Source: Candidatus Contendibacter sp.
GTDB taxonomy: Bacteria > Pseudomonadota > Gammaproteobacteria > Competibacterales > Competibacteraceae
Assembly (NCBI GenBank): GCA_029624675.1
Contig: JARSSP010000044.1
Coordinates: forward strand, 208,897 to 272,896
Direction of reading: 5' to 3'
Length of the DNA: 64,000 bases
In this document: positions 54,515-62,136 of the stretch, piece after piece
Layout: each line of letters starts with the position of its first letter
How positions within the stretch are numbered: position 1 is the first letter of the stretch
Made by a program: the position numbers and the translations under genes
The notes under the pieces: model-generated
Databases searched by the model: none
Seen by the model: the letters and a program-made list of their open reading frames with translations, nothing else
What the model was told of the DNA's origin: nothing

Positions 54515-55110
54515 TGGACGCCACGACCGGACCCAGTCGGAACCATCGCCTGGCGGCCCTGGCCTTGTTGCTGCTCGTGGGTGCCGCGCTGATTCTGCTG
54601 GTGGATCAGGCGCTGGTCGGTCGCTATCGCTATTATCGAAACGCGCTGGAACAATATCAGGAGCAGTTGGCACAACTGGAACGGATCACCACAACCCAGG
54701 AACCCGTGCGGCAGTTGATCGCCAAGGTCCAGCAGGATCGCAACGTGACCGCCCAGTATTTACCGCAATCTGTCCCGGCGTTGGCGGCGGCCGAGTTGCA
54801 ACAGCGGCTCAAGGCCCTGATCGAGGCCGCCGGGGGCACCCTGCAAAGCATTCAAGCCCTGCCGCCGGTCGAGGAGGCCGGCGCGATCAAGGTCACCATC
54901 AGCGCGGTGATGAACGGCGATGTCGGCGGCTTGCAAAAGGTACTGTACGATCTTGAATCGCAGACCCCGCTGCTGTTCGTGGACAGCCTGGAAGTGACGG
55001 CGCGGACGAATCGCCCGCGCCTGCCCAACGGCCGGTACGCCACCTATACCCGGATTCAGTTGAACGCGCAGTTCGAGGTTTCGGGTTATTTGCGCAAGGA
55101 GGGCATCTGA
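54514..55110 (+). CDS. gspM: Type II secretion protein GspM (T2SSM_b type)
   Basis: 198 residues. A single N-terminal membrane segment (LAALALLLLVGAALILLVDQALV), a coiled-coil part (NALEQYQEQLAQLERITTT) and a ferredoxin-like periplasmic domain (LQQRLKALIEAAGGTLQSIQALPP, GGLQKVLYDLESQTPLLFVDSLEV). It matches the b-type GspM found in Xps-like systems. Overlaps the gspL stop by one base and the next gene by one base. Confidence 0.9.
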   Translation: MDATTGPSRNHRLAALALLLLVGAALILLVDQALVGRYRYYRNALEQYQEQLAQLERITTTQEPVRQLIAKVQQDRNVTAQYLPQSVPALAAAELQQRLKALIEAAGGTLQSIQALPPVEEAGAIKVTISAVMNGDVGGLQKVLYDLESQTPLLFVDSLEVTARTNRPRLPNGRYATYTRIQLNAQFEVSGYLRKEGI

Positions 55111-55763
55111 TGCCCGCCAAGACGGTCGGTTTTCTGTGGTGGCTGGCGCTGGGCGGACTGGCGACCCTGGTCCTGCTCTGGCGGATCGGGCATCCGCCGC
55201 AACCGCCGGTCATCCGCCCCGCCCCACCGCCGGAGCTGCCGGCGGTAGCGCCGCTGGAACCCTTCAGCCTGTCGCCGCCGGCTCAGTACAGCGAGGTGGC
55301 GATCCGCCCGTTGTTCATCGCCGAGCGCCGGCCCGAACCGCCGCCGCCCGATGAGGCGCAACCGGAAAAACCGCCGCCGGGACCCGAGCAGAAATTCATA
55401 TTGTTTGGCGTAATGATCATGCCCGGCGCCCGAGCCGCCCTACTGCGGCCGGAAGCGCCGAACGCCAGGACGATGCGGGTCGGCGTGGGGGAAACCATCG
55501 GGGAATGGCGTCTGGACGCGGTCTTGCCGGATCGGGTCGTGTTGCGCAAGGGCGAGACGACCCAGGATTTGCCGCTGACGCGGCCCCGCAAGCCTGGCAA
55601 GCCGCGCGGCAAGCGAGCGGATGCCCCTCCATCGGGGCAGGACGCGGCCTCTCCAACCCAGGCCCCGGTTCCCCCCGCCAACTTGCTGATCGGGCCAGGA
55701 GGGATGCCGGTCGCGCCACAACCTAGCACGCCGCCGCCGGTTGCTCCCACGCCGTCGCAATAG
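55110..55763 (+). CDS. gspN: Type II secretion protein N (GspC-like, XpsN type)
   Basis: 217 residues. One N-terminal membrane segment (VGFLWWLALGGLATLVLLWRIG), a proline-rich linker, the SEVAIRPLFIAERRP segment, and a HR-like domain (FILFGVMIMPGARAALLRPE; MRVGVGETIGEWRLDAVLPDRVVLRKGE). A long basic and proline-rich tail follows. In Xps-type operons this gene replaces gspC and connects the inner platform to the secretin. Overlaps gspM by one base. Confidence 0.87.
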   Translation: MPAKTVGFLWWLALGGLATLVLLWRIGHPPQPPVIRPAPPPELPAVAPLEPFSLSPPAQYSEVAIRPLFIAERRPEPPPPDEAQPEKPPPGPEQKFILFGVMIMPGARAALLRPEAPNARTMRVGVGETIGEWRLDAVLPDRVVLRKGETTQDLPLTRPRKPGKPRGKRADAPPSGQDAASPTQAPVPPANLLIGPGGMPVAPQPSTPPPVAPTPSQ

Positions 55764-55784
55764 AGATCAAAGGCTGATCCATTC

Positions 55785-58139
55785 ATGAGCAAAACGAGCT
55801 TTCTTTCTCCAGCCGGCCCGTTGCTGGCTTTGCTGCTGGGCGCGTGCGCGACCGCGCCGTCCGGCCAGAACGCCCCGGAGGTTCCGCTCCCTGGTGGGGC
55901 GCCGCGATTGACCGCGCAACCGCAGTCCTTGCCAGAACCGGCCAAGGCCGGCATGGATTTGGCGCCGGCCCCCAAGGCCCCGCTGATTTTTCCGAGCACC
56001 GGCGATTTCATCGACCAGAAGGCCGCGACCAAGCCGCCGCCCGCGCCCCGAACCGCGCCCGGCGAGGTCACCCTCAATTTCGACGGCGCCGACATCCGCG
56101 ACGTGGTCAGGGTCATTTTCGACACCCTCAAGGAAAATTACACGGTCGATCCCCAGGTGCAGGGCGAAGTGACGGTGCAGACCAGCCGGCCACTGGCGCG
56201 GGATCAATTGCTGCCTACATTGGAGACTCTGCTGCGGGCGAATCAGGCGGTGCTGGTGCGTGAGGGAAGCCTCTATAAGATCCTGCCGGCGGCCGGCGCG
56301 GTTCGACGGGGTCATCTGGCACCGCGACTGGGCGGCGGCGGGGTGGGATACGGGGTGCGGATCATTTCCCTGAACTACATCAGCGCCGTCGAGATGCAGG
56401 CGATCATCGCGCCCTTCGTGCCCGAGGGCGGCGTGCTCCGGGCGGATGTCGCCCGCAACCTGCTGATCGTGGCCGGCACCCCCCAGGAGCTGGCCAGCGT
56501 GCAGAGCACGATCGACACCTTCGACGTGAACTGGCTCAAGGGCATGTCCATCGGCATGTTCCGACTGCGCAACGTGGACAGCCAGACCGTGGCCGGCGAA
56601 TTGAACCAGTTGCTGGGCGAGGGTTCCGGCACGCCCATCGCCGGCTTGCTCCGCTTCGTACCGCTCGGCAAGCTGAACGCCGTGCTGGTGATCACGCCCC
56701 AGGTGGAATACCTCAAGCAGGTGGCGACCTGGATCGAACGGCTGGACGGCATCGGCGGCGAGCGACTGTATGTGTATGCGGTGCAGCATAGCCGGGCCGA
56801 CTACATGGCCGAGTTGCTCAACAGCCTGTTCAACCTGGGCGGCGGCGGCGCGGCCCGCGGCGGCGACGTGGCGCCGGGTCTAAGGTCAGGACAACTGTCC
56901 GGTGGCGCGGCGACGACGAGTGGATTATCGGGCGGTTCGGGCCTGGGCGGCAGCTCAGGGTTGGGCGGGAGCAGTTCGGGCCTGGGCGGCAGCTCAGGGT
57001 TGGGCGGGAGCAGTTCGGGGTTGGGTGGCAGCAGTTCGGGGCTGGGCGGGAGCAGTTCGACGGGATCCGGCTTGGGGTCTTCCCGTGGAACGCTTTCCGG
57101 TGGTTCGGGATCATCCCTGGGTGGTCGCTCCGGCGGTCGTTCCAGTGGCGCGGGCGGCGGTGGGGTTGGCGCCCTGGGTTCCGGCGGACCCAGCGCGGGC
57201 ATGGAAGAAGTCCGTATCGTGGCCGACCCCGATAACAATTCGCTGTTGATCTGGGCCACCAGCCAGAATTACGAACGGATCATGAGTACCTTGGAAAAAA
57301 TGGACGTTCCACCCCGGCAGGTGCTGATCGAGGCGACCATCGCCGAGGTGTCCCTGACCGGCAATCTGAAATATGGAGTGCAGTGGTTTTTCAACAACCG
57401 GGTTGGCAACGGCTACACCGGCAACGGCTCGCTCGGTCTTCCGAACGACCTGACGTTGACGGATGTGCTTTCCGATATCCCGGCCGGTCAATTCTCCTAC
57501 GCCATCACCGACAGCGCGGGGGTGGTCAAGGCACTGCTGAACGCGCTGGCCACCGATTCCAAGGTCAAGGTGCTCTCCTCGCCACAGATCATGGTGTTGG
57601 ACAACCAGCAGGCGTCGATTCGGGTCGGCACCCAGACGCCCGTTCCCGCCCCGCAAACCATTTATGGAGGCACCACCATCACCACCGGCGGCGCGGATTA
57701 CAAGGACACGGGCGTGTTGCTGGAGGTGTTGCCCCGGGTCAATTCCGGCGGCATGGTGAACATGGAGATCAAGCAGGAGGTCGTCGAGCCAGGCCCGTTG
57801 GTCGAAGTCAGCCAGACCGGAGCGGTGGCCAACAAGCAACGGGCGTTTTTGCAACGCAACGTCACCAGCAAGGTGGTGGTCAAGAGCGGCCAGACCCTGG
57901 TGCTGGGCGGTCTGATCCGCGACAACCGCACCGATGGGCAGAGTGGCTTCCCGATTCTCTACAAGATTCCGGTGCTGGGCGCGCTGTTTGGCAACACCGA
58001 GGAACAGGTGGATCGTACCGAACTGATTGTGTTGATCACCCCGCGGGTGGTACGGAACAGCGAGGAGGCCAGCCAGGTGACCGAAGAGATCAAGCGTAAG
58101 ATGCAGCAGATCGCGCCGGTGGTGACGCCCGCCGGTTGA
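55785..58139 (+). CDS. gspD: Type II secretion outer-membrane secretin GspD
   Basis: 784 residues. A lipoprotein signal (PLLALLLGACATAPSG; lipobox LLGAC) is followed by N-domains (VTLNFDGADIRDVVRVIFDTL; VRIISLNYISAVEMQAIIAPFVP). The C-terminal secretin barrel starts near residue 500 (QVLIEATIAEVSLTGNLKYGVQ; DNQQASIRVGTQTPV; LLEVLPRVNSGGMVNMEIKQEV). A long Gly/Ser linker with repeated GGSSSGLGG units lies at about residues 365-465. The lipid anchor may allow outer-membrane targeting without a separate pilotin. Last gene of the operon. Confidence 0.95.
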   Translation: MSKTSFLSPAGPLLALLLGACATAPSGQNAPEVPLPGGAPRLTAQPQSLPEPAKAGMDLAPAPKAPLIFPSTGDFIDQKAATKPPPAPRTAPGEVTLNFDGADIRDVVRVIFDTLKENYTVDPQVQGEVTVQTSRPLARDQLLPTLETLLRANQAVLVREGSLYKILPAAGAVRRGHLAPRLGGGGVGYGVRIISLNYISAVEMQAIIAPFVPEGGVLRADVARNLLIVAGTPQELASVQSTIDTFDVNWLKGMSIGMFRLRNVDSQTVAGELNQLLGEGSGTPIAGLLRFVPLGKLNAVLVITPQVEYLKQVATWIERLDGIGGERLYVYAVQHSRADYMAELLNSLFNLGGGGAARGGDVAPGLRSGQLSGGAATTSGLSGGSGLGGSSGLGGSSSGLGGSSGLGGSSSGLGGSSSGLGGSSSTGSGLGSSRGTLSGGSGSSLGGRSGGRSSGAGGGGVGALGSGGPSAGMEEVRIVADPDNNSLLIWATSQNYERIMSTLEKMDVPPRQVLIEATIAEVSLTGNLKYGVQWFFNNRVGNGYTGNGSLGLPNDLTLTDVLSDIPAGQFSYAITDSAGVVKALLNALATDSKVKVLSSPQIMVLDNQQASIRVGTQTPVPAPQTIYGGTTITTGGADYKDTGVLLEVLPRVNSGGMVNMEIKQEVVEPGPLVEVSQTGAVANKQRAFLQRNVTSKVVVKSGQTLVLGGLIRDNRTDGQSGFPILYKIPVLGALFGNTEEQVDRTELIVLITPRVVRNSEEASQVTEEIKRKMQQIAPVVTPAG
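56928..57065 (+). repeat. Gly/Ser-coding tandem repeats in gspD
   Basis: A stretch of imperfect repeats of about 15-27 bases, based on GGCGGGAGCAGTTCGGG, encodes GGSSSGLGGSSGLGG-like units in the loop between N-domains of GspD. Its length probably varies between strains by slippage. Flexible linkers of this kind are found at this place in other secretins. Confidence 0.85.
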
Positions 58140-58211
58140 CCAGACTGTCCTTGGGTAAGATGGCGAACGACGGAGAGTTTTGTTGTTTTTTTGGTATCGG
58201 TTGTTGCATGG

Positions 58212-58240
58212 TTGACAAGATGATTTGCTACACTTATAGT
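58212..58240 (+). promoter_or_regulatory. Strong sigma-70 type promoter
   Basis: TTGACA at 58212-58217 and TATAGT at 58235-58240, exactly 17 bases apart. The -35 box is perfect and the -10 box differs from the TATAAT consensus at one position. It lies about 170 bases before the exported unknown gene at 58408 and after the gspD stop. The leader between them is AT-rich and may carry regulation. Confidence 0.85.
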
Positions 58241-58407
58241 CTATGCTCAATAGGGGTTTGTGGTGGCAAAGACTACGGAGTTGTTGTATTTTTGTCATCG
58301 TCTGTTGTTTGGTTGACTTGCAGAGGTTTTCAACGTACAGTTGATGCTGTTGTTGAGACTTCTCTTGGATAATGCTACTCCCTTGCTACTTGTTAAGGAG
58401 CCTCAAG

Positions 58408-59619
58408 ATGGTGCGTGAATTCAAAAAGATTGGCGCCGCCGCGGCAGTGGCGGGTGCCCTGCTGGCCTCGGGCAGCAGCTATGCGACTGTGCAGTTGTCC
58501 GCCGCCGGCGATGTTTTGCTGGTGCCCTATGTGTATTGCGACCTGAACAGCGATATCAGCAAACAATCCAATACGCTGATCGGCCTGATCACCTTCTGGA
58601 AGCAGCGGTTGGGGTTGGTTGACAGGAATGGTGCGCTTTTGCCAGCTCCCGCCGGCTTGGCTAATGTGGAGCCGAGGGGTGTTCCCACCGTGCCGGAGCG
58701 GGTTACCACGCTGCGCGGGAGCAGCAGGAAGGGGTTGGTACACTGGTACTTCTACAACCAGAAAAGCGAGCATATCCTGGACGGCGTCATTCCCGTAACC
58801 GACAATGATTTCATTCGAGTCGACTGGTGTGGGACCATCCAAGGCGACCCCAGGGCCACGGCGCTGGCCAACAAAGTTCCAGGTTATATGCTGTTCGTCG
58901 ACGATACGTTCGATTCGGCGCAGTTGTCGGGTCAGCAGCGAGTCGTTGGGATGCCCAACTTCGCGCTCTACGGTCATGCCTACATGATTCAGGGCGTTTG
59001 GGCGTCGCAGGCGTTCATTCCCGTGATCTCGAATCCGGTCTGCACCTTCGATGTCTCTAATAATCAGCCGGCGTCGGATGTGACTTGCTCGGGCGTGGAA
59101 GGACAGCCCGGTGGGTTCTGGATCAATCTTGTCAAGAGCTTGACCGATGGCTATCCGAAGGTCGCTCGCCTGGTGAGCGGCATCGATTTTACCAGTAGCG
59201 CTGCTAGGCAGGTGCGGGACGTCTACGTTCGCTACTTCCTGGATCCGGCGTTGGCGACGGAAAACAGGATGGTTTTCTGGTTCAACACCAACAACAGCGC
59301 CCGCGTCGCGGCCGGCGAGACCTACAACAGCGAGCAGGTTTACATGCGCTCGTTCTCGTATCCCCTTGTGGAGGAGCTGAATCTCATCGTCAGTACTCCA
59401 AGCGATCCGAAGATCCCGGGCATGATCCACGAGGAGCTGGATAACGGTCAATTGGTTAAGAACACCGGCATCATCCGCTTTGGAGTGCCCGAGATCCAAA
59501 GTGGCATAGAGTGGTCATCTTCCGGCGTGGTCTTCAACATGCTGGGCTTGGCCGCGCCTGGCAACCCGCAGCAGCTTCAAACCGAAATGGCCACCGAGGG
59601 TTCGGAGTATCCCTTCTGA
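58408..59619 (+). CDS. Exported protein of unknown function (family member 2)
   Basis: 403 residues from the ATG at 58408, with AAGGAG seven bases upstream. Signal peptide FKKIGAAAAVAGALLASGSSYA, then mature TVQLSAAGDVLLVPYVYCDLNS. Further conserved-looking parts are LVHWYFYNQKSEHILDGVIPV, TDNDFIRVDW and FALYGHAYMIQGVWA. The plan (mature VQ..GxVLxxPYxY start, later (F/Y)xN..S...D segment) recalls the protein at 16035-17717. Placed directly after the secretion operon with its own strong promoter and terminator, it is a candidate for an abundant secreted or surface protein. No enzyme motif seen. Confidence 0.75.
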   Translation: MVREFKKIGAAAAVAGALLASGSSYATVQLSAAGDVLLVPYVYCDLNSDISKQSNTLIGLITFWKQRLGLVDRNGALLPAPAGLANVEPRGVPTVPERVTTLRGSSRKGLVHWYFYNQKSEHILDGVIPVTDNDFIRVDWCGTIQGDPRATALANKVPGYMLFVDDTFDSAQLSGQQRVVGMPNFALYGHAYMIQGVWASQAFIPVISNPVCTFDVSNNQPASDVTCSGVEGQPGGFWINLVKSLTDGYPKVARLVSGIDFTSSAARQVRDVYVRYFLDPALATENRMVFWFNTNNSARVAAGETYNSEQVYMRSFSYPLVEELNLIVSTPSDPKIPGMIHEELDNGQLVKNTGIIRFGVPEIQSGIEWSSSGVVFNMLGLAAPGNPQQLQTEMATEGSEYPF

Positions 59620-59646
59620 TCCCCTAGGTTAGGTCGTTTCTCCCAG

Positions 59647-59679
59647 AACGACGCCTTGTTCCAAGGCGTCGTTTGTTTT
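59647..59679 (+). terminator. Intrinsic terminator after the exported unknown gene
   Basis: AACGACGCCTTG and CAAGGCGTCGTT form a perfect 12-bp stem with a three-base loop, followed by TGTTTTT. It ends 58408-59619. Confidence 0.95.
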
Positions 59680-59721
59680 TGAGGGATGCAACTCCCGCCA
59701 TTGCCGAATCTAGACCGCTCG

Positions 59722-62109
59722 ATGATGAAAACTCCCCCTTGTTGCTTGCGCTCAATAGCCACTGCGGTGTTTTTTGGAGGGTCGTTACTTTCAACGCAGT
59801 TGTCGCGGGCGATGGAATCGACGGCCGCATTGGCCCCTGAGCCTTTACCTGTTGCCGGCCAAGCATTTTCCCTGGTGGTCGACGACGTGGACGAGGATGG
59901 CCGCAAGGATTTGGTCGTGACCAACCGTGGCACGGGGACAGCGCAAGTGCTTTACCAGAAGGCGCGGCGTCGGTTTGAGGCTGGGCCGGTCGCGGAGGTG
60001 TTGGGGTTTCACGCCAACGAGCTCACTGGTTTGGAGCATGACCATCGCTACGTGCTCAGCGCCGAAGGCGAGGGGCAATTGAGAGTGTTGGCACCGGATG
60101 GCAAGGGGAGCTTGCGGGAGATCGCGAATCGCCCCCAGGAGGGGCCGGTTACGACCACAGCATTTTTTTGGCCACATTGGGGCTTGTCGCTGGCTGTAGC
60201 GCCGTATCAGGGTTCGTGGTGGACGCTGCTGCGCAATTTCCAGGCCGATACCGCAAAGGCGGAGCAGGAATACAGATTGGGCGCGGAGGGTCATAGCGTC
60301 CCCGGAGCGGTCACCGCCGCCGACATCGATGGCGATGGCGTCGTCGAACTTCTCTATACCACTCGACGTTCGCGCACCCTGTGGCAGGTCCGTTACCCCA
60401 AGGACGATCAAGTTCCCCAGCCAGAGGCGATTTGGACGGCGCCGGTGGGAGCGCCCCGCCATCTAGTGGTGGCGGATTTGAACGGTGATGGGGCGCTGGA
60501 CATTCTGTTGCCGCTGGAATCGGAACGCCGAATCGCGGTGCTCCTGAACGACGGCAAGGGCCACTTCGCGCCTGGATCGGAAATGGCGGTTCCCGGTCGG
60601 GCTTGGGGGCCGAGCCGGTTGGCGATAGCCCAAGCTGGGGATGGAACCTGGCTACTGGTCGCCGACACCGAACAGTCCCTGGTGTTGTACCGAATCGAAC
60701 GGGGCAATCCCTATCGCTATGAAACCATCGAACTGCCGTTGGATGGTAGCGTCAGCCAACTGTTGCTCACGGATGTGGATGGCGACGGTGAAGCCGATTT
60801 GATCGTTGGGCTGAACAAAGTTCAGGATTCGTTGCGAATTCTATACGGGCCACTCTGGCGGGTAGCGACAAAGCAACGAGATGCGGGTTCGATTCCCGAT
60901 GAGCCCAAGCAAGCGGCGGAACCAGACGCCGGCGTGGATCCCGCTTCGGCCATCAAGCGCAATCTCGCCGTGGTCGTTGATCCGGCCCGCGTACTGGCCC
61001 GCGTTGGCGATCACGACATCACTTTAGGAGATTTCCGCCAATTTGGGGTGCAAGCGGGACTAGGCCAAGACTTGCAAACCCAGGCCGGTCAAGTCCGGGT
61101 CTTGCGTCGGATGATCGAGGAGGCCCTGCTTGGAAAAGCGGTCGAGCAGGAAGAAGGTTCGAAACCAAAGCCGCTGTCCCAGGAAGAGTATGCTGCTGCC
61201 CTGCGACGTCTTCAAGATCAGCACTTTCCAATGCCGCCGGTACCGGACGAAACCGTGTTGAGGGCGTATTACGACGCCAACCGGGAGGAGTTCGGCATCC
61301 CCGAACTGGTTCGATTGGTGCAAATCCAGTTCCGCAACGATCGGGATCAACCGGGCGGTCCCACAGCCCGACAACGGGCTGAGCAGGCCTTGCAACGGCT
61401 GGAAGCTGGCGAGAGCTTTGCCGATGTGGCCGCCAAATTGACCGAAAATCCACGGGCCCGCGACACCGGGCCAAACCGGGGCTTCGTGGCTCGCAACGCC
61501 GAACCTTGGTTGCGGGATGCCGTGCGCGGTCTGCAACCTGGCCAGCGTACCGGCATTGTACAATCACCGGCTGGATATGAATTACTGCTACTAGCGGATT
61601 GGCGGGCGCCCCTGATCGCGGATTTCCAAAGCGTCCGCGCCAAGGTGGCGGATCGCTGGCAAACGCAACAGCAACGACAGGCGCTTGATCGCTATCTAAC
61701 AATGTTGGCTCGGACGATTGGAGTCGTGGTCAACGAGAAAATTCTGGAAAAAGCCAATCCGGCTCATGTCCAAGCTGGAGAACCTTTGGAACAAAGAGTT
61801 CAGCGTTACTGGCTGGCCCGGTCGATCAATGATCTTCCAACCAGCTACAACTTGGAGTCGGCGGCGCAACCGGGGGGTTGGTTAACTCCGGACCAATACC
61901 AGCAGATTGGCGGGCTACCGGTTCGCCAAGTCCAAATGACGGAAACTAAGGTTGAAGGTGAACGGGCCTTGGTCAAATTGGAAGGCAAGGTGGAGATTGG
62001 AACATTGGGCTGGATACCACAATCTCTCACCGAGGAATGGGTGCTGATGGAGGGCGAGTGGTATCGCCAGACGCCCAAACCTCCAGCCGAAGCGAAAAAG
62101 GCCCCTTAG
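59722..62109 (+). CDS. Exported beta-propeller (FG-GAP/VCBS) and parvulin fusion protein
   Basis: 795 residues from the ATG at 59722 (an in-frame ATG at 59686 is the alternative). A signal peptide (SIATAVFFGGSLLSTQLSRA) precedes about 350 residues with FG-GAP/VCBS repeats: LVVDDVDEDGRKDLVVTNRG, VTAADIDGDGVVELLYT, VVADLNGDGALDILLPLE, LLTDVDGDGEADLIVGL, each a DxDxDG-type calcium-binding loop. Residues about 410-680 are a parvulin chaperone/isomerase: RVLARVGDHDITLGDFRQFG, LVQIQFRNDRDQ, AGESFADVAAKLTENPRARDTGPNRGFV, GQRTGIVQSPAGYELLLLAD. A C-terminal domain of about 100 residues is unassigned. The fusion suggests a periplasmic folding factor that also binds a partner or metal. Confidence 0.8.
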   Translation: MMKTPPCCLRSIATAVFFGGSLLSTQLSRAMESTAALAPEPLPVAGQAFSLVVDDVDEDGRKDLVVTNRGTGTAQVLYQKARRRFEAGPVAEVLGFHANELTGLEHDHRYVLSAEGEGQLRVLAPDGKGSLREIANRPQEGPVTTTAFFWPHWGLSLAVAPYQGSWWTLLRNFQADTAKAEQEYRLGAEGHSVPGAVTAADIDGDGVVELLYTTRRSRTLWQVRYPKDDQVPQPEAIWTAPVGAPRHLVVADLNGDGALDILLPLESERRIAVLLNDGKGHFAPGSEMAVPGRAWGPSRLAIAQAGDGTWLLVADTEQSLVLYRIERGNPYRYETIELPLDGSVSQLLLTDVDGDGEADLIVGLNKVQDSLRILYGPLWRVATKQRDAGSIPDEPKQAAEPDAGVDPASAIKRNLAVVVDPARVLARVGDHDITLGDFRQFGVQAGLGQDLQTQAGQVRVLRRMIEEALLGKAVEQEEGSKPKPLSQEEYAAALRRLQDQHFPMPPVPDETVLRAYYDANREEFGIPELVRLVQIQFRNDRDQPGGPTARQRAEQALQRLEAGESFADVAAKLTENPRARDTGPNRGFVARNAEPWLRDAVRGLQPGQRTGIVQSPAGYELLLLADWRAPLIADFQSVRAKVADRWQTQQQRQALDRYLTMLARTIGVVVNEKILEKANPAHVQAGEPLEQRVQRYWLARSINDLPTSYNLESAAQPGGWLTPDQYQQIGGLPVRQVQMTETKVEGERALVKLEGKVEIGTLGWIPQSLTEEWVLMEGEWYRQTPKPPAEAKKAP

Positions 62110-62136
62110 ATTTTTCAAACCAGGGTTGATGGGGCG

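Noticed and set aside
56928-57065. Short regular repeats that might be a CRISPR array
   Set aside because: There are no unique spacers; the repeats are imperfect and encode a Gly/Ser linker in GspD.
58136-58372. 78-codon open frame after gspD
   Set aside because: It spans the promoter of the next gene, has an unusual Cys/Val/Gly-rich composition and lacks a ribosome site.
60870-60905. T-arm-like sequence (GCGGGTTCGATTCCCG) that might mark a tRNA
   Set aside because: No acceptor, D or anticodon stem fits around it, and it lies in the frame of the beta-propeller/parvulin gene.
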